DNA of 64,000 nt, from assembly GCF_016802725.1 (NCBI RefSeq), contig NC_052679.1, positions 11,877,318 to 11,941,317 of the forward strand, in the 5' to 3' direction. The notes beneath the pieces were generated by a model. It saw only the letters and a list, made by a program, of their open reading frames with translations. It was not told where the DNA came from and did no database searches. Both the position numbers and the translations under genes were made by a program. The DNA is from Solenopsis invicta. Taxonomy: Eukaryota; Arthropoda; Insecta; Hymenoptera; Formicidae. Below, piece by piece: positions 1 to 11,603 of this stretch. Position 1 is the stretch's first letter, and every line of letters starts with the position of its first letter.

Positions 1-356
1 GATAGTGGATGATCTGACAGAAAAGGAGAGAAGGATAGAGTGGTGGATAAGGAAGGAAGCGGAAAGAATAAGGAAAGGTAGGAAAGGTAGGAAAGTTAGA
101 GTAGGTTATATGAAAATATGGATTGAGGAGAAATTATGGGTATGGGATGAGATTAAGGATGAGTTGAGGGAATGGCACGGAAAAGAAGTAAGAGAATGGT
201 AGGGGGGATGGAGAAGGGTAGAGGAGTGGAAAAAGAGAAAGAGGATTTTTAGTAGGGAGGTGGCCGGAGGGAGAGGGAGAGGGAGAAATAGAAGGAAATA
301 TAGAAAATGAGAAGCATAGGAAAAAGAGGAGGAATAAGAAAAAAGAGGATGGCAAA

Positions 357-1430
357 AAGTATAAAATAGGCTTTTGGAATGTGGCAGGCATGGAAAATAA
401 AGAGAAGGATTTCAGGGAGAGACTAAAAGAATGGGATGTAATGTTCCTGAGTGAGACTTGGTTACAGAAGAAGGGATGGGAAAGAGTTCGAAAATGGCTG
501 CCAAAAGGATACGTGTGGGAAGTGCAAGAGGCGGCAAGGAAGAGTAAGAAAGGGAGGGCAATGGGAGGAATGATTGTGGGGATAAGGGAAGGAATAGGGA
601 GAGAAAAGAATGATAAGGAAAGAAAAGAGGAGGGATTACAAGCAGTAAAAGTAAATTTAGGGGGAGTGTGGTGGAGACTAATAGGAGTATATGTAAATAG
701 AGATTTGGAGGGAAAAATGGGAAGGCTGAGAGAGTGGATGGAGGACAGAGAGGAAGGGGTGAGGGTGTTAATAGGAGGGGATTTCAATGCTAGGACGGGA
801 AGAGAGGGGGGAAGAATAGGTGAGGATGAAGAGGGAGGGGCAGAACAGGGAAAGAGGAGCTCGAAGGATGAAAAGATGAATAGAGAGGGAAAAAAGCTAT
901 GTGGTTATATAGGAGAATTGGGATGGTCAATATTGAATGGAAGCGTAAAGGGGGATGAGGAGGGGGAATGGACGTATACAGGAGGGAAGGGAGGGACCGT
1001 AATAGATTATGCGATCGGGAATGAGGAGACAAGAAAGAAGGTGGAAAAGATGAAGGTGGAGGATTGAGTAGACTCCGATCATCAGCCGATAACGGTATGG
1101 GAGGGAGGAGGGCGGAGGGAAGAGAGGACCGGGAAAAGGAAAGGGAGAGGAAGAAGGGGGGTTTGGACAGAGAAGGGAAAAAAGAAATTTGAGGAATACC
1201 TTGGGAAGAGGGATAGTGATGGTGAGGGGGTAGGGGAGGTTTGGAGGAAAATGAAGAGAAAAGTAGAAGTGGCATTAGAGAGAGTAGAGAAGAAAGAGAA
1301 GACGGAACGGAGGGGATGGTGGGATGAGGAATGTAGGGATAGGAAAAGAGAGGTTATGGAGGAATTAAATGGTGGAGGAGGAGAGGGGGAGAAGGGAAAA
1401 AATATAAAGAAATGAGGAAGAGGTACAGGG
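357..1430 (+). pseudogene. LINE endonuclease domain (APE-like), broken
   Basis: The frame starting near 357 reads GFWNVAG, then FLSETW, GGDFNARTG, VIDYAIGN and, after a stop codon at 1065-1067, SDHQPI. These are the ordered catalytic motifs of the LINE apurinic/apyrimidinic-like endonuclease, which nicks target DNA to prime reverse transcription. The TGA at 1065-1067 falls just before the SDHQ motif in the same frame. The linker to the reverse transcriptase continues to about 1430, where the frame changes within a GGAGGAGA-type run. Assignment to endonuclease is secure; activity is excluded by the lesions. Confidence 0.8.
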
Positions 1431-1632
1431 AACATTGTGAGGAGAAGAAGAAAAAGTAGAGGGAAAGATGGGAGAGGGAAATAGAAGGAATAAGATCCGA
1501 AAAGGACGTGTGGAAGGTAGTGAATAAAGGAAGCAGGAAGAGAAACAGAGTCAGGGAAGAGATTGAAATGGGGGAGTGGGAAAAACACTTTAGAGGGGTG
1601 CTGGGGGAGAGGAGTGGAGGATAAGAGGGGAG

Positions 1633-3641
1633 GTAATGGAGAGAGGGGTAGAGGAGGAAGAAGAGATTAGTAGAGAGGAAATTGGTAGGACGATAAGGAG
1701 ATTGAAGGACAGAAAAGCGGCAGGAGGGGATGGGATTACGAATGAAATATGGAAATATGAGGGAAAAGAAATAAGGGAATAGCTGTGGGAGAAATATAAT
1801 AGAGTGTGGAAGGGAGAGGGATGGCCAGAAGATTGGAGAGAAGGGATAGTGGTACCGATAGTGAAAAAGGGGGAGGGGGAAAAGGTAGAAGATTATAGGG
1901 GGGTTACGCTTACGCAAACGGCATATAAAGTGTACGCGGCGGTTTTGGCGGAGAGATTGAAGGAAGAAGTGGAAAATAAAGAGATATTACCACCGAGTCA
2001 AACAGGGTTTAGGAGGGTGGTAGGAACGATAGATCACATATACGTGTTAAATTATTTAATAAATAAGAAAGCGGTAACAAAAGGCAAAATAGTAGTTATG
2101 TTTGAGGATATGAAAGCAGCGTTTGACTCGGTGGATAGGGAGATACTGGTACAGACAATGAGGAGGAAGGGAGTGAGAGAGAGTCTGGTGGTGAGGTGTG
2201 AGGAAGTTTTGGAGAAGACAATAAGTAGAGCAAGGGTGGGGGAAAGGAAGGGGGGAAACTTTTGGACAGGTAGAGGAGTGAGACAGGGATGTCCGTTGAG
2301 CCCATGCATGTTCACACTACTGCTAGCGGATTTGAATGAGGAATTGGAAAAGGAGGGATGGGGGGGGGGGGTAAAGGTGAAGGGAAGAAAAATCTATTCC
2401 TTGGCATATGCGGATGATGTGGCGGTGGTGGCAGAGGATGAAGCAGGGATGAAAGGGTTAATAAAAACATTAGAAGGATATGTAGAACAGAAAAGATTAG
2501 AAGTAAATGTGGAGAAGACAAAAGTGTTGAGGTGTAGAAGAGAGGGTGGGAGACAGAAAAAGATAATATGGAAATGGAAAGGAAATGAAATAGAGGAAGT
2601 GAAAAGGTATAAATATTTGGGCTACATGATGATGGCAAATGGGGGACAGAAAGAACATATAGAGGAGAGAGTCAAAAAAGGAGCGGTGGTGATGAGAGAA
2701 GTATGGGGAATAGGGAAAAGGAAATTTGGAAAGAACTGGGCTAGAAGGATGTAGTTATTTGATAGGTTGGTATGGACGGTGGTTAGCTGGGGCGGTGGGG
2801 CAGAAATTTGGGGGTGGAAAGAAAGGGAAAAGGTAGAGAGGATACAGGACAAGTACTTGAAATGGGTAATAGGGGTGGGAAGGTACACACCGGGGTACAT
2901 AGTAAGGGAGGAGATGCAGAGGGAAAAATTAAGGGGAAGGGCAGGAATGAGGACATGGAGTTATGAAAAGAAACTGGGAGAAGGAGGAGGGGGGGAGTTG
3001 GCAAGGTTGTGTTGGGAGGAGATAAGAGGTAGAGCGAAGGAGGGAAAGGTGATGGGAAAATGGGAGGAAGAAAGAAGAAGTTTCTATGAAGAAAAGAGCT
3101 GGAACATCAAGGAGATAGAAAAGTTGAGAGAAGAGGGAGGGTTAAGGGGGGAAGAGGTAGTGGCAAGAGAGAGGAGGCGGCAGGAAAAGGAAAGGTGGGA
3201 AAAAATTAGGAGCTCGAAGTTCAACAGATGGTACAGCAGAGTGAAGGGAAAGGGAGTGCCGGAGTACTTGAAGAGGGATTGGAAAGAGGAAAGATGGAAA
3301 AGGATTGCGAGGTTTAGGTTAGGAGATGGTATGAGAGGAGGTAGATACTGGGAAGAGAAAGAGAAAAGAAAGTGTAGGATATGTGGATGGGGAGAGGAAA
3401 CGTGGGAGCATATATGGGAGGAATGCACGGATTGGGGGACGGAGAAGGGATGGCAGGAGATGGTAGGAGAGGTTTTAGGTGAGAGGGGGGAGGGAGAAGT
3501 TTGGATGAGAAAATTGGAGGAGATGCGGGAGGGAGGAGGGTGGCTGGGTATGAATGAGAGTGTAGAAGGAAGAGAGGAAAGGGTTGAAAAAAGCGGCGGA
3601 AACGGAAGTCCAAAGAATGAGTGTGGAGGTGTGGATGGATG
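1633..3641 (+). pseudogene. LINE reverse transcriptase and C-terminal Cys/His motif, broken
   Basis: Reverse transcriptase motifs occur in order: KAAGGDGI near 1710, YRGVTL near 1900, DMKAAFDSV near 2110, GVRQGCPLSP near 2275 and AYADDVAV near 2405 (catalytic YADD). A thumb-like YKYLGY follows near 2610. A C-x2-C-x8-H-x4-C motif at 3372-3428 (CRICGWGEETWEHIWEEC) is the zinc-knuckle-like tail found in many I/Jockey-type ORF2 proteins. In-frame TAG codons lie at 1780-1782 and 2752-2754. The enzyme would copy its own RNA onto nicked target DNA; this copy cannot be translated intact. Confidence 0.85.
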
Positions 3642-3768
3642 AGTGATTTTTCTCTCTCTCTCTCGTGTGTTGTAAAAGAAGCAATGAATAAAAAGGTTGA
3701 AACTATGTAAGCGGAGCGGAAGTCCGCAATGTACTCCGCAAGGAATAAAGTACCTACTACTACTACTA

Positions 3769-4435
3769 TTGTGCTCCTCGGAATTTGTGACGCACAATAT
3801 ATGTTCACGTTCGTTGATATAGGAGCCTACGGTCGTTGCAGTGACGGTGGTATTTTTAGAGATTCAACGATGGGTCTAAAATTTGCATCAAAGGAAATGA
3901 ACGTACCTGCACCAGAACCTCCTAGCCACTTGGACCTCCTTTACCATATGTTCTAGTGGGCGATGAAGCCTTTCAATTGTCAGATTATTTACTCCGGCCT
4001 TATCCAGGAAAAGGCGGTTTAAACGACGAGCGAAATATTTATAACTATCGATTGAGTCGAGCTAGGAGAACAATCAAAAATACATTTGGTATTTTAGTCA
4101 GTCAATGGAGAATTTTGAAGCGACCAATCAATTGTAGTATGGAAAAGACAATTTCAATTGTTAAAGCTATTATATGCCTCCATAATTGGATTCGTCAGAT
4201 GGATATTGAAGAAAATCAATATGTTACTCCAACACTAATTGATCGAGAAAGTGATGACGGCTTTATTCCAGGTTCTTGGAGAAATTGCACGGATAATAGA
4301 AAATTTAACTCATTAGAAAACATAACTCAGTGCGGTTCTAATAATAGTTCTCGTCAAGCGATGCAAATTCGAGAAGAATTCTGTAAATATTTTAATAGTG
4401 AAGGTGCCATACCAAGTCAATTCTATCATTGTTAG
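3769..4435 (+). pseudogene. Harbinger/PIF-type DDE transposase, C-terminal part
   Basis: The sequence reads VLLGICDAQ, VDIGAYGRCSDGGIF, VGDEAF, RPYPG and YNYRLSRARRTIKNTFGIL, the conserved C-terminal half of the Harbinger (DDE_Tnp_4, HARBI1-like) nuclease. The N-terminal half has been lost because the LINE inserted here. There is a frameshift at about 3920-3926, just before VGDEAF, so the catalytic region is split between two frames. An apparent start codon at 3729 lies in LINE 3' UTR and is a chance fusion. The gene faces tail-to-tail the MADF-like partner gene, the usual Harbinger pairing of transposase with a DNA-binding accessory protein. Confidence 0.85.
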
Positions 4436-4576
4436 TTCTTATACTCATTCATTAATTGTATATATGCAATTTAACTTGTCTGAAAATGTATAATAAATTA
4501 TAAAATGTCAGTGGAGTTGATTTAAACTTTATTATAAAAATGTAACAGATGTATGCTTTTAAAAAAATAATAAAAC
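4436..4576. other. Harbinger intergenic spacer between convergent genes
   Basis: About 140 bases separate the transposase stop from the stop of the opposing accessory gene. They are AT-rich and contain AATAAA-like signals in both directions, consistent with two converging 3' ends. No other feature is seen. Confidence 0.5.
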
Positions 4577-4765
4577 TTAATTTTTTGTGAGTACATCAAA
4601 AGTTAGGTTTATCATTTGCTGAATGACATGTAATTGTTGTGTTGGATTCATTTGTCTTAACCTCCATCCGATTACTGCTAATGACGAATCAATTTCATCA
4701 CATTTGGGTGCTGGTGGTAATACAAGTGGAGTTGATGGTCGACAGAGTGAATCGGCAATTCTATA

Positions 4766-5030
4766 CAGGGTGATTCAAAATAACCTATTGGTCCCGAAGC
4801 TGGCATATTCGTAATCGAATTCTAAGACGATTTTTCCTTTTGCAAAAATTTGTCCGGAGCTTAGTTTTCAAGTTACAATAAGAATTATTTAGCGTATGAC
4901 GGGTCAGGTACAAGTGGTAGACAGGGGCGGCGCGACTCACTGTTACACGCGGGTATTTCTGTGGGGCACCTCCTGCGCTCAAATGACTAACAAAAGTATA
5001 TGGACAGCACATTCCTATTTAAACTCTCTC

Positions 5031-5092
<62 letters not shown>

Positions 5093-6824
5093 ACTTTAAT
5101 TATGCTACATTTAACTTGTCAAATTTCGATCTGTCATCCAGCCGTCAAATATCGGGATAACCGTGAAATCTTCAAGTAAGTTTACATTATTATAATAAAT
5201 GTACGCCCGCGAATAATAAAAATTAATGCAAATTAGATTAATTAAATGTGCACTTGCAAGTTAAAAGTAGCACTTTTAAAACACACAAAAAGGGATAGAA
5301 AGAAGAGAGAGAGAGAGAGAGAGAGAGACGGGGGGGGGCTTTGAACAAGTTTAAGCCCGTTTACTTACGCACACGGCGATCAGCTTATTGTTTTCACGAT
5401 ACGACAGTTCAATTTAAATTTGTCCTTTATCCAGATCTATCCCTCGAAGTTGTTTCATAGTTCACCACATTTACACTATTTACTATGCATTTGATTGATA
5501 AACGCGGAACTACGTGACGAACCGATCGATCGACTTTATTAATTACTATTAATCACTACTGTAAACACTACAATCATTTGATGCGTTAAAATTACTCGAA
5601 GAAACACATATTGACGTTACGATCACACAACACGTGTTCACTCGACGATATGAAGCAGTCGACTGAATGTTATTGGTTATGTCGTTATAAGAGTGTCGAA
5701 CGATTGGTTAAAGCCATAATCAAAACTCGGTAATTCAAAATGAAAATATTGATTAATACGATTTACATCGATACAATTTATTAGAAAAATGTAGCAAATG
5801 CATGTTTATTATTACTTGTTAAAAATTGTAAGTGACTTTATCAAGATAATTATTTAGAATGTTTATTATAAAAAAAACTTCAAGGATATAATTCTTGAAA
5901 TCTCCTTGCAGCAACGGTTAATCTGTCCTTTTCAGGGCAACCAAATATTTTATTTCGAGGAATATTTTTACAGTTTTCGCAAATATTCAAAAAGAAATAA
6001 AAAAAAAAATGTTTAGAAAAAATTGATTTTGATAAAATTATTTCTTGAATATTTAGAATGAATAATAATTATCTTGATAAAATCACTATCATACAAGTTT
6101 TAACAAATATTGATAAACATGCATTTGCAACATTTTTCTAATAAATTGTATTGATGTAAATCGTATTAACCAATATTTTCATTTTAAATTACCGTGTTTT
6201 GACTTATGGCTTTAACCAATCGTTCAACACTCTTATAACAACATAACCAATAACATCCAGTCGACTGCTTCATATCGTCGAGTGAACACGTGTTGTGTGA
6301 TCGTAACGTAAACACGTGTTTCTTCGAGTAATTTTAACGCAATCGAATGATTGTAGTGATTAGAGTAGTAATTAATAAAGTTGATCGATCGGTTCGTCGC
6401 GTAGTTCCGCGTTTATCGATCAAGTGCAGAGTAAATAGTGTAAATGTGGTAAAATATGAAACAACTTCGAGGGATAGATATGGATAAAGGACAAATTTAA
6501 ATTGAACTGTCACATCGTGGAAACAATAAGCTGATTGCCGTGTGCGTGAATGACCGTGCTTAAACTTATTTAAAGCCCCCCTTCTCCCCCGTCTCTCTCT
6601 CTCTCTCTCTCTCTTTCTCCTTTCCTTTTTGTGCGTTTTAAAAGTGCTACTTTTAACTTGCAAGTGTACATTTAAGTAATCTAATTTGCATTAAATTTTA
6701 TTATTCTTGGGCGTACATTTATGAAAATAATGTAAACTTACTTGAAGATTTTACGGTCATCCCGATATTTGACGACCGGATGACAGATCGAAATTTGACA
6801 AGTTAAATGTAACATAATTAAAGT

Positions 6825-6874
<50 letters not shown>

Positions 6875-7135
6875 CAGTTTAAATAGAAATGTGCTGTCCA
6901 TGTACTTTTGTCAGTCATTTGAGCACAGGAGGTGCCCCACGGAAACACCCGCGTGTAACAGTGAGTCGTGCCGCCCCTGTCTACCACTTGTACTTGACCC
7001 GTCATACGCTAACTAATTCTTATTGTAACTTGAAAACTAAGCTTCGGACAAATTTTTGCAAAAGGAAAAATCGTCTCAGAATTCGATTACGAATATGCAA
7101 GCTTCGGGACCAATAGGTTATTTTGAATCACCCTG
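4766..7135. mobile_element. Foldback element with ~1.1-kb inverted arms and TA target duplication
   Basis: The ends are CAGGGTGATTCAAAATAACC and its reverse complement, each flanked by TA, as in Tc1/mariner superfamily insertions. The two arms (about 4766-5870 and 6050-7135) are inverted copies; the unpaired centre is about 180 bases. No transposase is visible. Small open frames in the arms mirror each other and are probably not genes. The element interrupts the last exon of the Harbinger accessory gene, so it is younger than the Harbinger copy. Confidence 0.85.
5023..5091 (+). repeat. (CT)n(GT)n microsatellite in left foldback arm
   Basis: A CT run passes directly into a GT run. The mirrored position in the right arm (about 6822-6880) has only a GA run, so the arms have diverged by microsatellite change. 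A second pair, GA at 5307-5330 and CT at 6590-6615, lies further in. Confidence 0.9.
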
Positions 7136-8196
7136 TATAATGCATCGGACTGCTGTCCCGAGGTCTTCTTCTTTTTAATTGTTGTACCTGTTTATTGGTA
7201 CTAGTTTATTGGTTTATTATTATTATATTTTGATTATTGATAGAGTAATCAAAATCTTTCATCATTCATTATAGAACACTGATTATTCTTATACTTCTAG
7301 TTTCTGTGAAAACCACTTTAGCATAAAACATTCAAAACAGATATTAATATCAAGTACCTGATGCCTCTGATGGACCATCACAAGTTGCATCATCATTTAT
7401 TGATTCGCCAATGTTACTCGCAGAGTCATCGACATCAATAGCGTCAATATTAGAAATAACTTTTCCCCTAAAAATATAAAAATTATAAATATATAATTAT
7501 ACTTTTCCCCTAAAAATATAAAAATTATAAATTAAAAAGGAAACAGTTCAAAAGTGTATATAATTAAAATACTGTATATAATTTTTACTTTTTGACAAGG
7601 CATAAGTCACGCAAAAACTCCATGGATTCATAGTGGTGCCATTTCTTTGTAGGGAGAGGTCTAGCCGACCCACTAGGGCGTTTTTCACTATTTATTATTC
7701 GTCTATAGGCGTCATGTAAATTTTTAAATTTTTTTTTTTGCTTCTTCACCACTAAGTTTACCTGTAAATAAAATTTTTCTTTAAATATTTTAACCGTGAA
7801 TGTTTTTAACGCTTTTTTTACCTCTCAATGTTTCTGACACTTCATTCCAGAGTTCTTTTGTTATGCGTTGACATCGCTGTTCTAATGGAATAGTAAAATC
7901 CCACAGGGGCCTTCGTTCTTGAACTAATAAAATTAAAATTTCCTCGTCATCGTAATTTAATGTAGACTTCGCGATTTTGTCTCTCTCATTATGAGACCTA
8001 TTTTCCTTTTCAGCTTGTAATTCGTTTGACGAAAGTGTTGTTATAGTTCCTAAAATCAATTTCAGTTAAAAAAATGCAGACTTATTACTATAATTTTCAA
8101 GATTTCAAAGTTTCTATTTACCACTAATCTTTTCACGAACCGGCAAGACGACTTCTTTGTTATTGACAAGGCTTCGTCGAACAATGCGATTGTCAC

Positions 8197-8454
8197 CTAC
8201 AAATAATAATATACATTCTTGTAGAATGTTATAATATTTTTTTCAATGATAAAATAAAAATTAAGTATATATATATATATATTTCTTAAAGATATTTGGA
8301 AGATTCATAAGATTTAATAATTTAATAAAAGAGGGCTAATGCGAGTCACACCATGTTATGTGAACAAAGGCTTGATTAGTTTTTTTTATTAATTGTCGAC
8401 TCAAACTCGGGTTAAAACGTTCGTACCAATTTGATGGAAACTGATCAATAAACA
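8197..8454. other. AT-rich sequence, probable Harbinger flank
   Basis: No coding signal is seen. It contains a short TA run near 8268-8282. The Harbinger terminal repeat should lie at or beyond this region, but its partner end was lost on the other side, so the boundary cannot be confirmed. Confidence 0.4.
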
Positions 8455-8645
8455 CAACCCACATAGCACGTAATATTTCTGTGATATCACAGAATCATTG
8501 CAATATCACAGAAATATTACATATTACTGTGAAATATCACAGAAATATTACTGTGATATTACACAGTGATAATGACATTGAAATATTCCACTGATATCAC
8601 AGAAATATCACAGAAATATTATTGTGATATTACACAGTGATAATA
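8455..8645. repeat. Short palindromic tandem repeat (ATATCACAGAAATATTACTG type)
   Basis: The motif ATATCACAGAAATATTACTG and its reverse complement recur, including two longer copies of about 80 bases that each contain ACACAGTGATAAT. The block abuts the truncated end of Gypsy integrase at about 8650. Confidence 0.75.
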
Positions 8646-8651
8646 ACTAAT

Positions 8652-9428
8652 CTAAGGAAGTTTTAGATCTCGGGCAAAATATAACTCAGCAGGAGTTACA
8701 CCAGTGGTTTCATGTTTTGAAGATCTGTACGCTAAAGGAAACATTGAAACCCAATGATCCCAATCCCGTTGATTCTCGGAAATAAATTTTGATAAATAAC
8801 TAATTATAGTCTGATGTTGGCGCTTTACCTGTCCATCAGACTGAGGATGTAAGGGAGTCGTCCTCGTTTTCCTAATTCCAAGTATACACATTAATTCCAA
8901 AAACACTTTAGATTCAAAATTCTTTCCTTGATCGGTATGAATTTCGAAAGGAACACCATGTCTAGAAATAACTTCTTTGACTAAAATCTCTGCTATCATA
9001 TTAGTCCTAATATTCTTAAGTGGAAAGGCTTCTACCCACTTGAAAAAACAATCAACGATAACGAGTAAATACTTATTTCCAGAGGAGGTTGGAGGAAGAG
9101 GCCCAAGTATATCCATTTGTATTCTCTCAAATGGAGCTCCTACATTATAAATTTGTAAGGGAGATTTTCCTTTTCGGGAAAGACCCTTTTTAGAAACACA
9201 AATTTTACAACTTCTACACCATTCTTCAACATCTTGTTTACACGTAGTCCAGAAAAATCTTTTACAAATTTTCTCCAGAGTTTTATTAACTCCAAAGTGA
9301 CCTCCAGTAGAAGAATCGTGCGCTTCTTCTAAAATTCGTCTAATATGCGTACGCGGAACAACTAGTTGCAAAACTTTTGATTTCAAATTTGGAGACTCCC
9401 ATCTCTTATAAAGGATACCATTTCTCAA
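8652..9428 (-). pseudogene. Gypsy integrase with catalytic Glu replaced by Lys, C-terminus missing
   Basis: A zinc-binding HHCC region (His37, His44, Cys71-Cys74 or Cys74-Cys77) precedes the DDE core: Asp106 in MDILGPL and Asp166 in HTDQG. The catalytic Glu, 35 residues further on, is Lys202 (SDGQVKRQ; codon at 8823-8825, AAG where GAG is expected). The frame is open for 258 residues but ends at the junction with the palindromic repeat block, so the C-terminal domain is gone. Integrase joins element DNA to the chromosome; this one cannot. Confidence 0.85.
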
Positions 9429-9892
9429 AACAAGTGCATCCCAATATGACCAATAGATTTTATAAGAAGCATCTTTAGAAGCAACCTCTGTCCACGAGGG
9501 TCGTTCTCCTGAGACTTTGTTTTGATAGATGAAAGAAATGCTTGGATCTTCTTTTTGATCTTTCTGCCACTCTTCTAAGTTTTCTCCTTCCTAAATAAGA
9601 CGTCTTACAATCCCTTCCTCTAGGAAGCTATTTCTCATTTCCACCTTAGCACAATATTGACACCCGTAATCTTCACACAGTCGTCGAGAAAGACCGTCAG
9701 CGTTTTTATAATATTGACTTTTCCGATGGATCACTTCAAATTCATATTGCTGAAGCTTTTCCATTCAACGGGCTAGTTGTCCTTCTAAATCTTTAAAGGA
9801 CATTAACCATTTTAGAAAAATATGTTCCGTTCGGACCGTAAATTTCCGTCCGTAAAGATAATGACGAAAAGTTTTTATAGAATCAACAATAG

Positions 9893-11043
9893 CTAACAAT
9901 TCTCGACGCGTTGTACAATAATTCCTTTCAGCTTTGGAAAATACTTGTCTAAAATAAGCAATGACTTTTTTTCTTCACCTTGCTTTTGTGACAAGACTGC
10001 CCCGATTCCTACATTTGAAGCGTCAGTATTTAAAACAAATTCTCCGTTTGGAAAAGAAAGAATGGCAGACGATGTTAATGCAAGTTTCAGCTTATCAAAA
10101 GCTCTCTGACATTCATCATCCCAAAAAAATTTTACTTGATTTTCATTTAAAGCATATAACGGTTTAGCTATAAACAAAAATTCTTTAACAAATCTACAAT
10201 AATATGAGCAAAATCCTAGAAACTACGAATATGCTTTTTATTATGCGGAATTGGCCAATCTCTTACAGTTGCAATCTTTTCTGGATCCGTTGTAACGCCC
10301 TCAACTGATACAATGTGACCTAAGTATTTAATTTTTCTCCCAAAAGAAACACATTTTTTAGGATTAATCTTAATGTTCGCGGAGCGTATTCGAAGAAACA
10401 CCTTACTCATATTTTCCAACACTTCTTCAAAATTTTTGCCGAATACAATAACATCATCGAGGTAAACTGAACAAATCTTTGATAATAAATTTTGCAAAAT
10501 CTTCTCCATTAATCTTTCAAAAGTTGCAGGGGCGTTACACAATCCAAAAGGCATCACATTAAATTTCCAAAGACCATTACCGATAGAAAAGGCAGTCTTT
10601 TCTTTATCTTTTGAAGAAATTTTTATTTGCCAATAGCCGCTTTTTAAGTCTAAAGAGGAAAACCAATCGTTACCTGTTAATTGATCGAAGATGTCATCAA
10701 TCCTCGGTAACGGAAAAGAATCTTTTTTAGTAACATCATTTAATTTCCTATAATCCACACAAAATCTGATAGTCCCATCTTTCTTTTTTACCAAGACCGC
10801 CAAGAAACCCAGGGACTTCGAGATTCTCTAATAACTCCATGTTCCTTCATATCCTGAATAATTTTTTATACCTCTTCTCGCAAATGAATTGGAATCCGTC
10901 GAGGTGTCTGTTTTATTGGGGAAGAATCTTACATTAATGACATGTTCAACAATATCACAATTCCCTGCAACAATTTCATCAGAAAATACATCCTGAAATT
11001 CAATCATTAATTTCGCAAAAATTTCTTTCTGACTTCCCTCCAA
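9893..11043 (-). pseudogene. Gypsy reverse transcriptase and RNase H, with stops
   Basis: The reverse transcriptase frame 10803-10216 has VKKKDG, DYRKLND, SSLDLKSGYWQI, MPFGLCNAPATF and the catalytic YLDDVIV. A separate frame (11043-10828) holds the preceding linker, and 10177-9893 holds the connection with an RNase H start (NTDAS). The frame is interrupted near 10200 and 10810. From 9892 to 9429 only scattered RNase H-like coding remains, with stops. Confidence 0.85.
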
Positions 11044-11327
11044 ATTTTCAGAATCCTTATTAAAAATTCTTTCAAAATATCAGGAACGCCCTGGAAAAAC
11101 TTTCCATACGAGAACATCTTAAAATATTTTTTTCACTAGATAAAAATTGAGTTCCAAAAGCGGAATCAAATACATTTTTTAAATTCACGATTTTAAAAAA
11201 TCTACTCCCAAAATACAATCATCATTAATGTCAGCAATTAACATTGGAATCTCTACAGAATAATCTCCAAGTTGAACTTTCACAACTGCCTTGTATTTAA
11301 TTAAAACTTTTTCCTCCTTAGGATATT

Positions 11328-11603
11328 TCAAACCACAATAAAAAATCTCGACTTTCTGTTTATTAAACTGTCGACAAAACTACTATTTAAAATTGACACA
11401 TCAGAGTCCGTATCTATTTTAAAGACACAATATTTATTATTTACTTCTCCAGAATAACAATACTCATTTAAATTACATTTAATTCTGTTTAATCTATAGG
11501 AATGTTTATTTCTCTTTCCCATAACCCTCGGGGCTCTTCTTTCCTTAGTCAAATTTACCCCGTCAAGTTCGATTATACCCCGTTTCCCAATTTCCCGGGA
11601 CAT
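11328..11603 (-). pseudogene. Gypsy aspartic protease with altered active site
   Basis: The motif FKIDTDSDVS is seen where the family has DTG: the active-site glycine (residue 66 here; codon at 11406-11408) is aspartate, a single G-to-A change. A proteolytically active enzyme is unlikely. The family role is to cut Gag-Pol into working parts. Confidence 0.75.

Larger units (their letters stand above)
1..3768 (+). mobile_element. Non-LTR retrotransposon (LINE), 5' end outside the window, degraded
   Basis: An apurinic-type endonuclease region is followed by a reverse transcriptase, a C-terminal zinc-knuckle-like motif and a short 3' UTR that ends in a TAC-repeat tail (about 3751-3768). That tail abuts Harbinger transposase codons, so the LINE inserted into a Harbinger element. 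The order EN-RT-Cys/His is that of the I/Jockey/R1 group; I cannot fix the clade. The coding strand is strikingly rich in A+G over its whole length. Several in-frame stops and at least one frameshift show that it is dead. Positions 5-202 contain an open frame rich in Glu, Lys and Arg that may be the end of ORF1, but no domain is visible there. Confidence 0.85.
4577..8196 (-). pseudogene. Harbinger accessory gene with MADF/Myb-like domain, spliced, split by a foldback element
   Basis: Five minus-strand coding blocks with GT/AG borders can be read: 8196-8122, 8049-7822, 7761-7589, 7467-7358, and 7187-7138 continuing at about 4764-4577. The second and third join in phase and contain the MADF/SANT-like core (DDEEILILLVQERRPLWDF, then FKNLHDAYRRI and WHHYESMEFL). 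The last block ends with a hydrophobic stretch (INLTFDVLTKN) like the C-terminal oligomerisation end of such proteins. Harbinger elements carry such a DNA-binding partner for transposase localisation. Removing the 2370-bp foldback and one TA restores an open frame across the junction. No start codon was identified upstream of 8196. Confidence 0.7.

Noticed and set aside
134..3808. Long minus-strand open frames opposite the first LINE (up to ~237 codons)
   Set aside because: They mirror the purine-rich LINE codons; Ser/Pro/Leu/Phe-rich, no domains.
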